Shown here: positions 32,890 to 45,183 of the stretch, one piece after another
Position numbering within the stretch: the stretch's first letter is position 1
Layout: each line of letters begins with the position of its first letter
Assembly (NCBI GenBank): GCA_036245805.1
Contig: BTRK01000005.1
Span: 11,904,001-11,968,000, forward strand
Length of the DNA: 64,000 nt
Direction: 5' to 3'
DNA from: Pristionchus mayeri
Lineage: Eukaryota > Nematoda > Chromadorea > Rhabditida > Neodiplogasteridae
The notes under the pieces: generated by a model
Database searches by the model: none
Told to the model about the DNA's origin: nothing
What the model saw: only the letters and a program-made list of their open reading frames with translations
Program-made: the position numbers and the translations under genes

Positions 32890-35800
32890 TCAAATGGATG
32901 ACCAATCCTCCTCCTGTGGAACATCTTCGTCCATATCCTCCATTCGCACATTTACCGAGAGCAACCTGCAAAGCATATTAACAGTGTTTTTGCCCGATGA
33001 GTCCAAAAAACATCGCTCTCTTGATTCAAAACACTTTCACTGAACTTATCGAGCGGCGATAGAGTGTATACAATGAAGATATATGTGTCGTTTCTCGAAC
33101 TTTTGTGATATTACCTTCTTTTATCGAAGAAGTACAGTCGCCCATCAGATGGGTTAAAATCGAGCATAGTCAGTCCGCGATAGGGATTGTACCAGGGCAC
33201 TTCTCCCGCGATCGATTCGTTTCTGGATTTCAGCATATCATTTTTTTGGAAAAAGAAATATTATACCTGTAGAGATCATATGCAAACGAGATGAAAGTGT
33301 CCCTCTCTTCAGCCGATTCTAAACCGTACAAGACGCCGCACATTACGAATGAATCCGCCAGTTCGGTTCCGTTGATGTCATTGATTTCCCACGATTGAAC
33401 AACGGTGAGGTCCTGAGCTTCTAGTTATTAACATTCTCACTTTCTATTCACCGTTTCAAGCTTAGCCACTCTGAGCCCTCCAGTGTCTCCGTTGATGTAG
33501 ATCACCCATAGGCCATTCTCATCAACTGCGTAGTCCACGTAATTATGTGCTCGGTTGTACAGCCACGGATCGCGAGTTGATTCATTGCACTTCTGAAAAT
33601 CAAATAAGTTAAAGGTGAAGGTACATTCCGGCTTAAAGACTACGCTTGCGAAAACTGTTAGGTCAACAAAATATAGTAATGCAATAACAGTTTGCATAAA
33701 AAAGTAATCAACGAAAACTTTAAAGTTTCTAAATGCACCTCGAATGTGTGATCAGGCAGTCTGGCACAATCCTTGAATGCTAGTCCGTCCAATTCCTTCT
33801 GTACTTGCACTGACGAATCCATGTCGTATCTGAGAAATTGAAAATTTAATATTGAATACATTTAATTGTGCCCACCGAACAATGTGATTTGAGCCGTGTC
33901 TATGGTAAAAGTAAGATCCGTTATATACGACACTTCCGGTTCCCGAGGCAAGATAGTCCACATAGTACCTGAACAGTTGAGATTATAATGAGAGACCGAC
34001 GTGTGTTTTGATCATCCACGTTTTAGAACCTATCATACATGACATAGGAATTTATTCCGTCTTTTATTTTATTTTTTGCACTCCCTTTTTTTTAATACGA
34101 TAAATGATAAAAACAACTTCCAATCGATTACCAAATTTATCATTGAAAAACCCACTTGATCTTCTGTTTCTTGTTCGTCAATTGCCTCTCGCTCTCATAC
34201 TCATACAAGACGGGACTGGCGAAGCCGTCCGTGATCCATCTCTTCTCACTCATCCAACTCGACGATGGATTCGCGTCTCTCATCCACGATCCCACCTACC
34301 AAATGAGACATAAAAATCCTCCAAAAATATGCAAACATTTGATATTCCAGATGTTATCAAACTCCTGTTTTTATCCACTTTATTGACGGCGAATGCTCTT
34401 CACCTCCCCATACTGAGATTCAGCGTGCAGAACTGGGATTCCAACTGCGGCGAGGACGCATTCTGAGAAGGCACACAATAAAACTGATCACTCGTTTGGT
34501 CCATCTTCCGTGTACCAAACCACCTTATAAGGTTATGAACATGCACTTCGCAATGCGAAAAAATATTTTCAACAGTAAAAGTTGAAGACGTTGCAATGCG
34601 TTTATAAAGATGTGATATCCACTCATACCTCGTCTGTTGTATCCCAGAGTGGGCGGACCGAGATATGGCGGTTCAGTTGTCGTTAAATTGGTCACATTTG
34701 CGTACTCCTCCCAACTGGTGTACAGGAGAGTTCCGTTCTCGTCTGTAATTAAAAAAAAGGTCAACTAAGTGAGACAGAAAGTGAATGAAATTACGCTTTT
34801 CATTCTGCCTACTCTCACGCCGGTCAGACGAGCGATAGAGCTAGCGGAGTAAAGTAAGTTCTTTCTTCCCGCACTAGTTGGAACCCTTGCACTGACCGTA
34901 GAAGTACGGAGGGAGGGTGGTCGTGGGCGCTTCTGTCGTCGTTGTCGTCGTCGGGCGAGGACGACGACGACCGGAAGTCGTGTATCTGGTAGAATTCGCA
35001 AAATAAAGTGTTATCTAACGATCAGAATTGTGCAAAGCGGAGGATCCTAGGGGAGTATTCAACTGTCTCTTTTGTTACAACCATTTCCCATGTAAACTTC
35101 TTTCAAGTTGTTGACCTGGGAATAATTCGTGTCTTGGAGAGATCAGGCCGAGGCATTCCGGGGGACCAGCCGGGTGGAGGGGCGAATCCTGGAGGAGTGG
35201 GCTCGAATGGCACGAGCTTCGACACCTCCACCTCCTTCACTACCACCACGGGCACAGGCACCATCTTCTCTTCGATCTGAATCAATCGATGATTTCTGAA
35301 TCAATCGATGATTTCTGAATCAATCGATAATTTGAAGCAAGTTCAGCAATTATCAACCTGGATGATTGGTGGACCAGGGATTGGAATACGCTGCACATAA
35401 AGGTGAGGAAAAGAGCAGTTACACTTTCCTGAAATAACGAGAACGTTAACAAAAATATCTGATTTGACATTGGTGAATTTCAAAAAAATTAAGATGCAAC
35501 CACATCAAGCGATTGTACAGTGTCCTCGACATGCATTGATATTCGAGTAAGCCGAGTAATTGCATCTTCCGAGTAATTGCAGCCGAGTAATTGCATTTCT
35601 GTTTCACTTCTCGGTCAGACAATAGAGTGAGAATCGAAGAGACGATTATCCGAATTTAGAGTATTAATTGATGAAAGCCAAGAGGGAAATCCGACACTGA
35701 CCATCAATTCCAGGAGGACCAGCCTCACCCTCGTCTCCGACCAGTCCCGATGGTCCGATGGAGCCCATGTGGCCGCGTCTACCTATTATTATTATAGTGT

Positions 35801-36545
35801 TAGATAAAAATGCGAATAGCAAATGGCCGACTTTTCTGAACGATCCTGCACAATGTAAAAAATTAAAATGAATGTGCATGTACAATCGGGGTATTACGCC
35901 TCCTATGTGTGACTACGGGTGGTCAGTGAGAACACGAGTATCGAAGGTGTTCCATTTTATCCAAACGATACAATGAGCAACCATGCATCGTTGTCTGGTC
36001 TAAGAAATTGACGCTAACTGTCATCCTACCCAAATACTCACCCGGAGGTCCAACTGGACCTTCGTGTCCGGGTTCTCCTCTTGGACCCATGAAGCCCACG
36101 AGCTTCATGTCCTTATCCGCGCAGTAATGATGAATGCGATCGCAAGACCGTTCAAATACTACTTTCTGAAAAGAATTCGAATAGAAGAACGGATGAAAAT
36201 CCTACCGGGATAATCGTATCCTGCCCGATGATCACTGTGTAATCTTCCAAATCGGCCGGTAGAATCTTGGAAACATCTCGCTTCGACCTCTCAGGTAAGT
36301 TGAATTCAGTCGTATCCAAAGTCTGTAAACATATTTATCTCACCCCTAATATATTCTCCCATACCTAAATGAGGTCGAATAAATATCTTTGATCTACATG
36401 GAATTCAGACAAATTAAGTGAACCGTACCGAGATCCGCCACAGGACATGCCCGTACAAGAGTACAAGAAGAATGAAATTGACGGTTAAGGCCTTCTTGGA
36501 GAACGGAGACAGCGACGGTTCTGGCGGTGGTTTTGAAGCAGCCAT
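32890..36545 (-). CDS. Colmedin: type II membrane collagen-olfactomedin protein (UNC-122/COF-2 family)
   Basis: The start exon 36429-36545 encodes a short cytosolic tail and one membrane anchor (LTVNFILLVLLYGHVLW). The next exon has a furin-like site RSKR. Gly-X-Y collagen segments follow: GPRGEPGHEGPVGPPG near 36060 and GRRGHMGSIGPSGLVGDEGE near 35750. Then come a proline-rich linker, a Thr/Arg-rich exon near 34900 and the olfactomedin domain: CVLAAVGIPVLHAESQYGE, GSWMRDANPSSSWMS, GTGSVVYNGSYFYHRHGSN, NYVDYAVDENGLWVIYI, SFVMCGVLYGLESAEE and YNPYRGLTMLDFNPSDGRLY, stop 32890-32892. In C. elegans UNC-122 acts from coelomocytes or muscle on locomotion, and vertebrate gliomedin is the homologue. 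Which of the two C. elegans paralogues this matches is not resolved. Confidence 0.92.
35277..35334 (-). repeat. Three tandem copies of GAATCAATCGATGATTTCT
   Basis: A 19-bp unit repeated three times with little change, immediately beside an exon boundary of the colmedin gene (the intron side at 35279). Confidence 0.9.
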
Positions 36546-37984
36546 CACTAGAGAAGAATAATCACGCCAGGCACCATTTCACAGAGTAATCTCGCTTTTC
36601 TATAAACTATCTCTACTGCTGAAATGTAAACATTTGGATTGATACGCTCCTGGGCTTCCGTAATTCATGTAGAGTGCTAAATTGACAGAAATTGCATCGT
36701 AAACACAATTTTCTGACCGTTCGAATGTTCTTGGTGCTTCCACAATTCTGCAAGTTCTATGTTTACAATGGCAGTACACATCTGAGTTATCACTTGCGTA
36801 GACTTCTTCTCGTAGAATTCGGGTTATTCCGGAGATGGGATATCACTCATATTCTAACTCATATTCTAACTGGTGAAATATGCTGTTCTCAACTTCTTTG
36901 CAAGAGTCTCACTTCCGTGCTAATGACTGCCATTTCAATCTGATTCTTTGACATTACCATCCTGAACTCTAATGTTGGCCTCCAGCAGTCCGCTGTGTTT
37001 ACTACGAGATCATGTGAGAGATACGGAAGAGAATTGCAGACGATGGAGAGTTGGAGTAACGTAGAGAGAAGAAGAGAGAATATCGGGAAGGCACTGCAAG
37101 TTTCATGGATTGGTCTCTGTTGTTGTTGTTCGAGCCACGTGAAATTAAGTGCCTGCACTCCTCTTCCTTTCTTAGATTTCGTAATGTACAGTAGTTGCGA
37201 TGAGTTTGCGCGCCAAAACATGACGTGTTTTTTTGAAAACATGACGTGTTTTTGTGTTTTCGATGCTCGTATGTTTGGAGAGAGGATGAGTTCGCTTTCT
37301 GACATCCCTTTCACCCCTTCTTTCACAGTGTCTACAAATGTGACAGATGTGAATTAGTCACCGCTCTATAGCCCCCTGCCTTGAAGGTACGGTATAATTT
37401 CATCACTCGTGTTGGATATTTCCGGATTCATCAGGAGTTCAATCGCCACATCTGATCTTGATATATATTGATTATTTGACGGGTGATTTTGGGAAGGGTG
37501 GAGGCGCTGCACATGCAACATAAGAGCCGGGCCAGGGGGCGCGTCAATTCAGAAGAGAGTTGAAGGAGGCTGGGTAGCCCAGTCGTGTGAGGATGGAGTC
37601 CGCCGAGCGCTCACTTACTCTTCGCTTGTCTTTCTTTGACTTCTCTTCTAATGTAGGCGCATTCCCATATCCTCACGCCTTTTCCATTATCACTTGAGTA
37701 GAACGCACATTGTTCAATTCTCTACTTTCTCAGCATTTCTCTATTCCGCGTTGATAATTCCACTCTGTTTCTGTGGCATTTCTACATTCTTTGCGTGATT
37801 TCTTCCCGATTTCTCTCCAGCCCACCGCTTTGTTTACTACGGAATCAAGCGCGAGAGAGGGGCGAGAGTGTCATGGGGAGGTAGAGAGAAGGGGTGACGG
37901 AGAGAGAGGCGCAGAGAGAGAAGCGGGCAGGGGAAGACCACTGCAAGCGCTGACCCGGCTCAGTGTACCAAACAGCGATGGATA
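36546..37984. other. Intergenic, no gene recognised
   Basis: Open frames on both strands (36889-37357) are antisense to one another and show no domain or splice pattern. C/T-rich patches appear from 37500 onward. Confidence 0.4.
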
Positions 37985-37992
37985 GTGAAGAT

Positions 37993-38082
<90 letters not shown>

Positions 38083-38095
38083 AGCGAAAAGGAGT
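37985..38095. repeat. (GA)n microsatellite ending in a G-run
   Basis: An uninterrupted GA repeat spans about 37995-38073 and is followed by a run of about nine G. More GA-rich sequence flanks both sides. The open frames here are products of the repeat, not genes. Confidence 0.95.
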
Positions 38096-38489
38096 AGAGG
38101 TATTGGGCAGACAAGGGAGGAGAGAGGAGTGATTCAGGAGAGAGAGCGAAAAAAGAGAGAGATTGCGACGGTCAGCGCGGAATGTCAAAGGAGAGCGGCA
38201 ATTCGTGTTTACTTCCCGTTCAAAATTACTCACCACTAAATTTCGCATATTTGGTTCAAGAATCAATGTCCGCTTGAGCATTATCATGCATCTTATCATC
38301 AATCCCGATTAAATGTATTTTTGAATGTCCACAAATATTTCTTTTTCTGCCGATGCGCATCGTATTCGCTGTCAAATTTCGCAATCGGCCCATACTTTCC
38401 TGCCTAAAATTGGAGCTCTTATTCGGTCATACGTAGACTCCGCAAACTCCGCCCACTCGGCTCGGACACTTTACCCCGCAAAAGCGAGA

Positions 38490-38785
38490 CAAGAGGAGCA
38501 CAGTCTTCATTCGCAACCAAATCACTCGATCAAAAAAGAATTTGGAAGCTATTTTCATCCTCTTTCGAATGAGCCTCCGTGACCCTGGAAAATCCATCTC
38601 TAAGTAGGTCAGCATACAAGTTTTATAGAGCGACTTGGCTTAGAAAACTATAAAACTCGTATGCTGACCTACTCAGAAAAGGAATTTCCAGGGTCACGGA
38701 GGCTCATTCGAAAGAGGATGAAAAGAACTTCCAAATTCAATTTTGAACGAGTGATTTGGTTGGGAATGAAGATTGTGCTTCGTCG
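38490..38785. mobile_element. About 300-bp palindromic element, same family as 1-170
   Basis: The left arm (AACCAAATCACTCGATC ... CATCCTCTTTCGAATGAGCC) is inverse to the right arm (GGCTCATTCGAAAGAGGATG ... GAGTGATTTGGTTGG). The short loop near 38638 lies between GTATGCTGACCTACT and its complement. Sequence outside the left arm (CTCCGCCCACTCGGCTCGG) also occurs, inverted, at about 140-165. Confidence 0.85.
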
Positions 38786-39179
38786 AATTCGAAACGCGCA
38801 TGGCTGGCAACTCTGTCTGCGTTCTCTCATCCCTCTCCCTCCCCTCCCTCCACCCGTCTCTCACCCGGCGTGACTAGAGAGCGCCCCGCCTACGTGAAAG
38901 CTCGCTTTCTTCCCCTGTAGGGTTCGGCGAAGCCCTACCCGATCGTTTCGAGAATTGAAACGCCCCTCTTTCTCTCGTCTCGCTTTTTGGGCCGTTCACG
39001 TTATGATCAATTCACCCACATTTTGGGTCATAACTTGGCTCAAACATTAGATATCAACCTAATTCAAAATGCATGGTCATATTTAGCCCCATACGAACAC
39101 ATTAACAACACAATTAGACATGTGTGACGATTTCGGGTAACCACCTTGTGGTCAATAGTCATACGCACATTTTTTGCAG

Positions 39180-41957
39180 ATGTTTCTTCGTGAATTCAAA
39201 ACCGAGTCGGAACTGCGGGATCTGCTAGAACAAGAGACGAAAGGTGAGCGGCATTAACTTCGCTATATTATCAAAGTGCTTGTTTACTGTCACTGGTATT
39301 TTTTCGGGGGAAAACAATTTCGCAAGGCCTCCTTTTATGTATCAAGCGGCGTTACGAAATAGTTCTCATCTTACCAGCACATTCACTATTGATGCATTCA
39401 TTGATTGTATGATTCACCTTCAGAACTACCCGACTGCCCGGAGAACATATTCCTCGAAAATGCAATTCGCCTCAAATTGGAAGGTGTATCTACAAACACG
39501 GAAACGGAGGTAACCGACTAGCTTCCTGCTATAGTGCAACTATACCCTATGGACAACCATGGCCAATTCATGAGAAGTTACCGACCACGTGTGTTCTTCA
39601 CCAAGCAACAGATTGGAAAACATACTAGAAACGTGTAGGGTCTCATAAGCAATGATTCATCGAGAATAAATAATGCTAGAATTTCAGATCTTCGGCTTTC
39701 CAGCAAGCGATTGCCGATACATTTTCTTCGTGGAGCATGGCGAAGATGTGTAGTGAGTAGTCAGATTATTTCCTTGTAATTACAATACATAAGCTCATGG
39801 TGTTACTCGTTATTAAGTATTAAGCCGAATAGGGGGGTGACAAAACCGCAACCGGCAAAACCGCAACGGAGTGCCGTTCGCTGGGGAGTTGATTTTGTTA
39901 TTTGAGAGTTGTTTAATTGTAAAAAGTGTGCGCTCCTCTACACCAAATGCTGTCACCAATGGATATTCATGTTGATGGGTTGCAGTAGTTTCTGGCTTAC
40001 TGTTTTATCGATTAGCTACGGTACGTTGTCCATGATACCATGATTTTCCACTAAAATATTCAATTTTAATCATGAACCCCTACGGTGATAGAGAGCGAAA
40101 CTCAAGATCGAATTGCAAGATGATATCAAAAGGGTGGTGTAGAGGAGCGCATACTTGTTACAATGAAACAACTCCCAAGTAACAAGACCAACTCCCCAAC
40201 GAACGGCGTTTCGTTGCGGTTTTGTCACCCCGCCCCAAATAATGCCATTACAATCATTGATTCCGTTTCGAAAAATCAACCTTACAGCCCCGTGATCCAC
40301 GTTCGTCAGCCCCTCTACGGGCACAGGGCGGGGGAACTCGACGAGAGCGCCAAACTGATCATTGAACGATTCAAAGAGCACTTCCTCAAGCACAGCCAGA
40401 TTCTAGTGGTTGGAGACAAGCGGTGTACTGATACGGTATAGAAAGTCATGAAGTTGCGTGATTCATTGGATAGAGTTACCATCTATCGACCACGATGGAA
40501 TGCATAAATACACGTGAAATCTTCCGGTGAACAATTATATACGAGTACTTATGGAATGAAGTACACTGTTGCAGTTCGTGCATCACCTCTCATCTTCTCT
40601 CAATTTCACCGCAGTTCACAAGCAGGAACAAATCCCCGAATTCTACATGACTGCTGCTCAGAGGGAGCAAGTGATCAATGTGAGTTTCACCCTCAGAAAA
40701 CAAGTATACTCAATAGTGATGCCAAATTGGCGGGCGCTCTCCTCGTTTTACACGCTCCCTCGCTCTGTCTGACCGGCGAGAGAGCCTGTGAAACGAGGAG
40801 AGCGCGCCGATTTGGCATCACTAATACTAAAATGCAACAAACAACAAAAGCAATACAATAAATCCGGTAATCCTGAGAAGATATCTCGTAAATGCATGCA
40901 ATTTTTGCGGTTCAATAATGATTCATTTCCTCAAAATATTTCAACCCCAACCAAAATCTTGAGACGAACGTGCAAGTCCCGGAAGGTTTCAAATTCGACG
41001 CCATCGACGTCGATAAGGAAGCAGACACCATTTATCCACTGTGGGTAGTGGAGAAGGAGTTCACCATGTGGGTTTCAATCGCAGTCTCCGTAGGCATTAG
41101 ACCTCAAGAAATGATGTCGCACATCAGTTTAGACAGTGTGCGAAGAGGAGGCGACCCCCGATTTCGAACTTTAGATAGACCGTCGCAATTTGACAGTGGC
41201 ACAAACAATAGTCATTTCCGGAAAGAGATTAATGCATGTGTCAATATTGTACATTCTACTAAATTAGTATGCAAAACATTCATTTCTTACATTGGTAGTT
41301 CCTTTGAATCAATCACTTTCTTAAATCATGGAGCCTAATTCATTGCGTCAATCAGCATTTCCTTTCAGTAATCGACTTCGTCACCTTCCCTCGATCTGTA
41401 TTCGGACTAACGAGGGAGAGCTCGCGGGATGGGCCATGTCCACTTTCTACGGAACCGTAAGTATTCATTTTCCGACATAGAGACGTAAAAATATTGCTTC
41501 AAAGCAAAATAAACTATGGTTTCAAGTGCGTAACATATGTTATAAGCCTAACAAAAATTTAACTCTCCAGAAACCTGATCGAAAATATACACTCGAAATG
41601 ATCTAAAATGGGACACCCTAATACTCACAGGTCTCGCATCTGTACGTTTTTCCTCAATTCCGCCAGAATGGCCTGGGAAATGCGCTCCAATTGGCACAAG
41701 CAGCTCAGTATGCCAAGTATGTTCATCAATATTTGCTTTTCTTATTTAGTAATTGGGAGCTCCTGTGGTGTATAATCAGTCTATAAATTTTCAGGAAAGG
41801 AGCTCGTCCTTCGTTGTATGTTAGCCCCGGTAATACCGTTGTCTACAAACGCTTCAGCAACAGCCCCTTCTGGACGCTGTGGACGGAGAGCGATGAAGAT
41901 AGAAAGGAGATACTGAACTATACCGAATTCGTGGTATTCAGACCGGCGGACGAGTAA
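39180..41957 (+). CDS. Glycine N-acyltransferase-like protein (GNAT fold, FR47-type)
   Basis: The start codon directly follows TTTTTGCAG, consistent with spliced-leader addition. Exons: 39180-39243, 39424-39485, one near 39689-39751 (GFPASDCRYIFFVEHGEDV), 40288-40435 (PVIHVRQPLYGHRAGELDE), 40614-40680 (QEQIPEFYMTAAQREQVIN), one near 40969 (QVPEGFKFDAIDVDKEAD), one near 41369-41459 (SICIRTNEGELAGWAMSTFY), one near 41631-41719 with the acetyl/acyl-CoA loop region (VSHLYVFPQFRQNGLGNALQ), and a last exon to the stop 41955-41957. The QFRQNGLG segment is the GNAT phosphate-binding loop (R/Q-x-x-G-x-G/A). Vertebrate GLYAT enzymes conjugate acyl-CoA to amino acids; the substrate here is unknown. One intron hosts a hairpin of the CTCTCTCG family. 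Confidence 0.82.
40708..40832. repeat. Long hairpin (CTCTCTCG family) in the GLYAT-like gene
   Basis: The left arm TAGTGATGCCAAATTGGCG plus CGCTCTCCTCG and the right arm CGAGGAGAGCGCG plus CCGATTTGGCATCACTA pair almost perfectly across more than 50 bases. The core has CCTCGCTCTGTCTGACCGGC. It is the most complete hairpin of the family. Confidence 0.9.
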
Positions 41958-42307
41958 AATTGCATTTTTTACAACTACTTCAATCATCAACTTTTGTATA
42001 CTTTGTTATTGTTCTCTGATAGTTTCTATTACGAAATTGGTTTCTATCATGAAATTGAGATTTCGGCATAATAAATATGTTGGGATTACTCTTTCGACGA
42101 CATTTTTATTCCATTTCATAATACAACATGTTGGCATGGAGCAATATTGTGAAATATTCACAGCAATAATGATAACAAGAGAACAACCTACTGCATATTA
42201 CAAGCAGTGGGGATCGAAAAGGATGACTAGAGGATAACAGAAAAGGATTGAGGGTTTATTTTCCTGTCAACACCTGCTGAACAACGAGGAGTGCTAGTAG
42301 TGGTGCT

Positions 42308-44516
42308 TTAGAGTTCATCTTCCTCCTTCACCTCTTCTTTCTTCACAATCTTCTTCTCCATCTCCACGATAGGGACGAACCCAGTGCTAATTCCGCACTT
42401 GGGACACGCAGTACGACCCTCCTCCTCGAATGCGAGATCGTCTGCCTTTAAAAATATTCGTTGTTTTTAAAAAAATTTAATGCTTCAATAAATTTAAAAT
42501 TCAGGGCTTTGGCCTACTGTACATTACGTATACGTCATAATATTATCTGAACAACAATTTCTCACCTCTCTGACGCACTCTTCACAGAATACGTGTCCAC
42601 ATTCGAAAGCGGCCAGTCTTTGAGAAAAGAGACCAGCGCCTTCGACTGAACAATTGAAGCACGCGCGGAAGGTGAAGTCACTTCTGAAATGGATTAAATT
42701 AGCAAATAAGCTAAACAAAAGCCAGAGAAACTTCCTCCTATCTCGTATTAGAGTCTAACAAGATAATAGATTATTAAAACGAACTCGTATTGGTTCTCCT
42801 CCCTCAATTTCTCGCTAAGTCTCCTCTTTTCCGTTCTCCAGAAGGAATCAACCGCAGCCATCGCGGAATTATCACGAGTCACCACCTTAAAAATATGTTG
42901 GCCAGTGTAAATTAACTGGTGATTAAAAGTGAAAATGCAGAAAATTTCAAATATATTTCTTGGAAAAATAAAGAGAGATAAATTCGAACCTTTCCCAGAT
43001 CGGCAGAGAGATTCTTGAATATGACAGGATCGATTTCGATCTTGCTCGGATCAAATTGGAAGTTGATCATGCTGTCCTTTGCTAGCATGCTCTCTTGGGC
43101 GTTGAACTGAACAAAATTGTTCAATATTTTATAGGTTTTCGTTAAATTACCTGTAGTAGAACATCGTAGTGGTATTCGTATTGCTGCCTGGTCAGCTTGC
43201 CTCTCAGGTACTCGAGAATCTAAAAGTGTTTATTATTGACCATTTTTAACATAAAATCATAGACTAGTTCACTGACCAGGCTCTCTAATTTCGAATCTTC
43301 TAGGACGGGCTTAATCTCCTCTTCCACTGAGCACACACCCCATTTCTGGTAGTCCTCTTCCAGGCTGTGGACAGCGGAGGTCGTTTGGCACACTGGGCAG
43401 GGAATGAGGCAACGACTTTCCCTTCCTGCAAAATGACAATTCCGAATGAATTTATGCTATTGAAAATGATATATTATCGATTCAAAAAGACTGATTCGAA
43501 AGGGAGCACTAACCAGGGTACCCAGGGCAGACGATCATCTGCTCCGCACACGCTCGACAGATAACGTGACCGCACGAAGTGAAGAAAGCCCGCTTGGTAG
43601 GCGCCTTGCACATACAGAGAGGACACTTTCGGAAGAGGAGAGGGTCGCTGAAATATATTGGGAATGAAAGTTTCGGGTACAGCTCTTTAGCACTTTTTTT
43701 TCATTTTTTTCAAATTTCTCATACGATCTCAATTATTTCGAAAAAAAGCTACAAAATCAATAAATGTACGTATTAATTTGCAATAACTATATCGTTTAGA
43801 GAAAACGTAAAGATCTACTTAATTTTCAGATATCGTACCTCTGATTCCTTCTCCTCCTCGCGTCTGCCACAGCCTTGGCAGGCAACGCCCAGTGTCTGCT
43901 CTTCTTTGGCATCGGCGGAGGGCGAGAAAATTCGAATCCGATCGAATTTTCCTCCTCGAAGACATCCTCCCTCCGGCCTCCACGAAGCTCGCGAGTGTAA
44001 GATTCCAGCTGGAATTCGAACTTATTTTTATTAAAATTTAAAAAAATTAAAAGGAAAAATAGGGAATATTTATTCAGAACTCACGTCTATGTCGATATTG
44101 TACAGCGTCATGTAGGCCCTCATGTCGATCTCGCCGTCGATGAAGGAGTCAGCGAGTTTCTCTCGATATTCCCGATTTCCGACTTCAGAATCGACCGTGG
44201 GGACAGGGTCAATCTTGCTCATGATTCCATCCAGAAATGACTCGAGTGAGGGCTCGGCGTCAATTGAGGAGAAGAGAGTGGTAGCAACAGTGGGAACGGG
44301 AGTAGGCTTGCATACATCAGCGAGGGAGGGAATGGTGCCGACCTGGCCGGTTTGACCCTGTCGTCTCTTGGACTTAGGAGACGAAATGGTTTCGGCGGGA
44401 CGCTTGCCTGCGATTTTGGCATGGAAACTCTTGTAGGCTGCTCTCTTAGCCAAATCAAACGTGAAGTTGTGCGAAGGAGCGGAAGAGTGGGCAGAGCACG
44501 GCATGATTGCAGACAT
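42308..44516 (-). CDS. Double RING-finger protein, left paralogue
   Basis: The start at 44516 (ATGTCTGCAATCATGCC) is chosen by alignment with the right paralogue. Exon 1 runs to 44085 and encodes an acidic/basic N-terminus ending GEIDMRAYMTLYNIDID. Later exons give LESYTRELRGGRREDVF, a C3HC4-like RING (CPLCMCKAPTKRAFFTSCGH ... CAEQ ... CPVC), a helical middle (KLTRQQYEYHYDVLLQ-like segment near 43150, INFQFDPSKIEIDPVIF), and a second zinc module (CFNCSVEGAGLFSQRL, CGHVFCEECVRE, CPKC). Stop 42308-42310. The product is probably an E3-ligase-like protein; the exact family is not recognised. Inverse paralogue of 57191-59977, with a LINE lying just upstream. Confidence 0.85.
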
Positions 44517-44967
44517 GACGAGATAAGATTGGCGATGAATGAAATGGTGAGAAGTGAGATGAGGTGAATTGTCGGAAACCTCTGGAAGACTGGAAGATTC
44601 CAACGAAGGTAATAGAGGAGCGGAGAGGTCGATCCATGCCCGGGGGTAGGTTCAATGTCGATGATCGGAAGGGCCATGTAAAGGGTGGAAGAAGAGAAGT
44701 CTGCCTGGGTGTTTGACCTCTCCTGACAAGATAGAGGAATAGTTGGAATGTTAGGATGAATCGTCAGACTCTCTCCAAACCACACGCTCTCTCGCTGGTC
44801 AGAGAGACGAGAGAGCGTGCAAACTGAAGAGAGTCAGACGATTGCTCAATTTTAGGGAAACCGACGGAAAGGGCGAAAGGTGTTGCGTTTTTAACTATTG
44901 GCTAATGTACTTTTAAAGATTCAAGTTGGCGAAATGATGAAAATTTTCTAAAAAATGAAACCAATAG
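44517..44967. other. Promoter side of the left RING gene, with a CTCTCTCG hairpin
   Basis: A hairpin at about 44758-44852 pairs AATCGTCAGACTCTCT with AGAGAGTCAGACGATT and CACGCTCTCTCG with CGAGAGAGCGTG. The remainder up to the LINE has no recognisable gene; the open frames here overlap the RING gene's exon 1. Confidence 0.75.
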
Positions 44968-45183
44968 TCAGTCTAGTCTTTGTCTCCGTCGCGAGCGGTC
45001 GTCTCCCCCCTCGCTCCCGGATTAGGGAAATTGCCTTCCCTCTCCTCTCGCCTCGACTTCCTCCCCTTTCTCGCCGTCGCTGATCTACCTGGTCTTCGTT
45101 AGTCGGCACGTGGGAAGCCGACGGAGGTAGTCTAATCCCACTCGACCAGGTGGGACACTTTTCAACGCTTTCTCCCCTGCGCG

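Noticed and set aside
34765..34885. Possible further CTCTCTCG hairpin in the colmedin gene
   Set aside because: A similar core (CTCACGCCGGTCAGACGAGCG) is present, but the arms pair poorly, so it was not counted in the family.
37871..38302. Long Ser/Leu or Glu/Arg frames
   Set aside because: Produced by the (GA)n microsatellite at 37995-38073.
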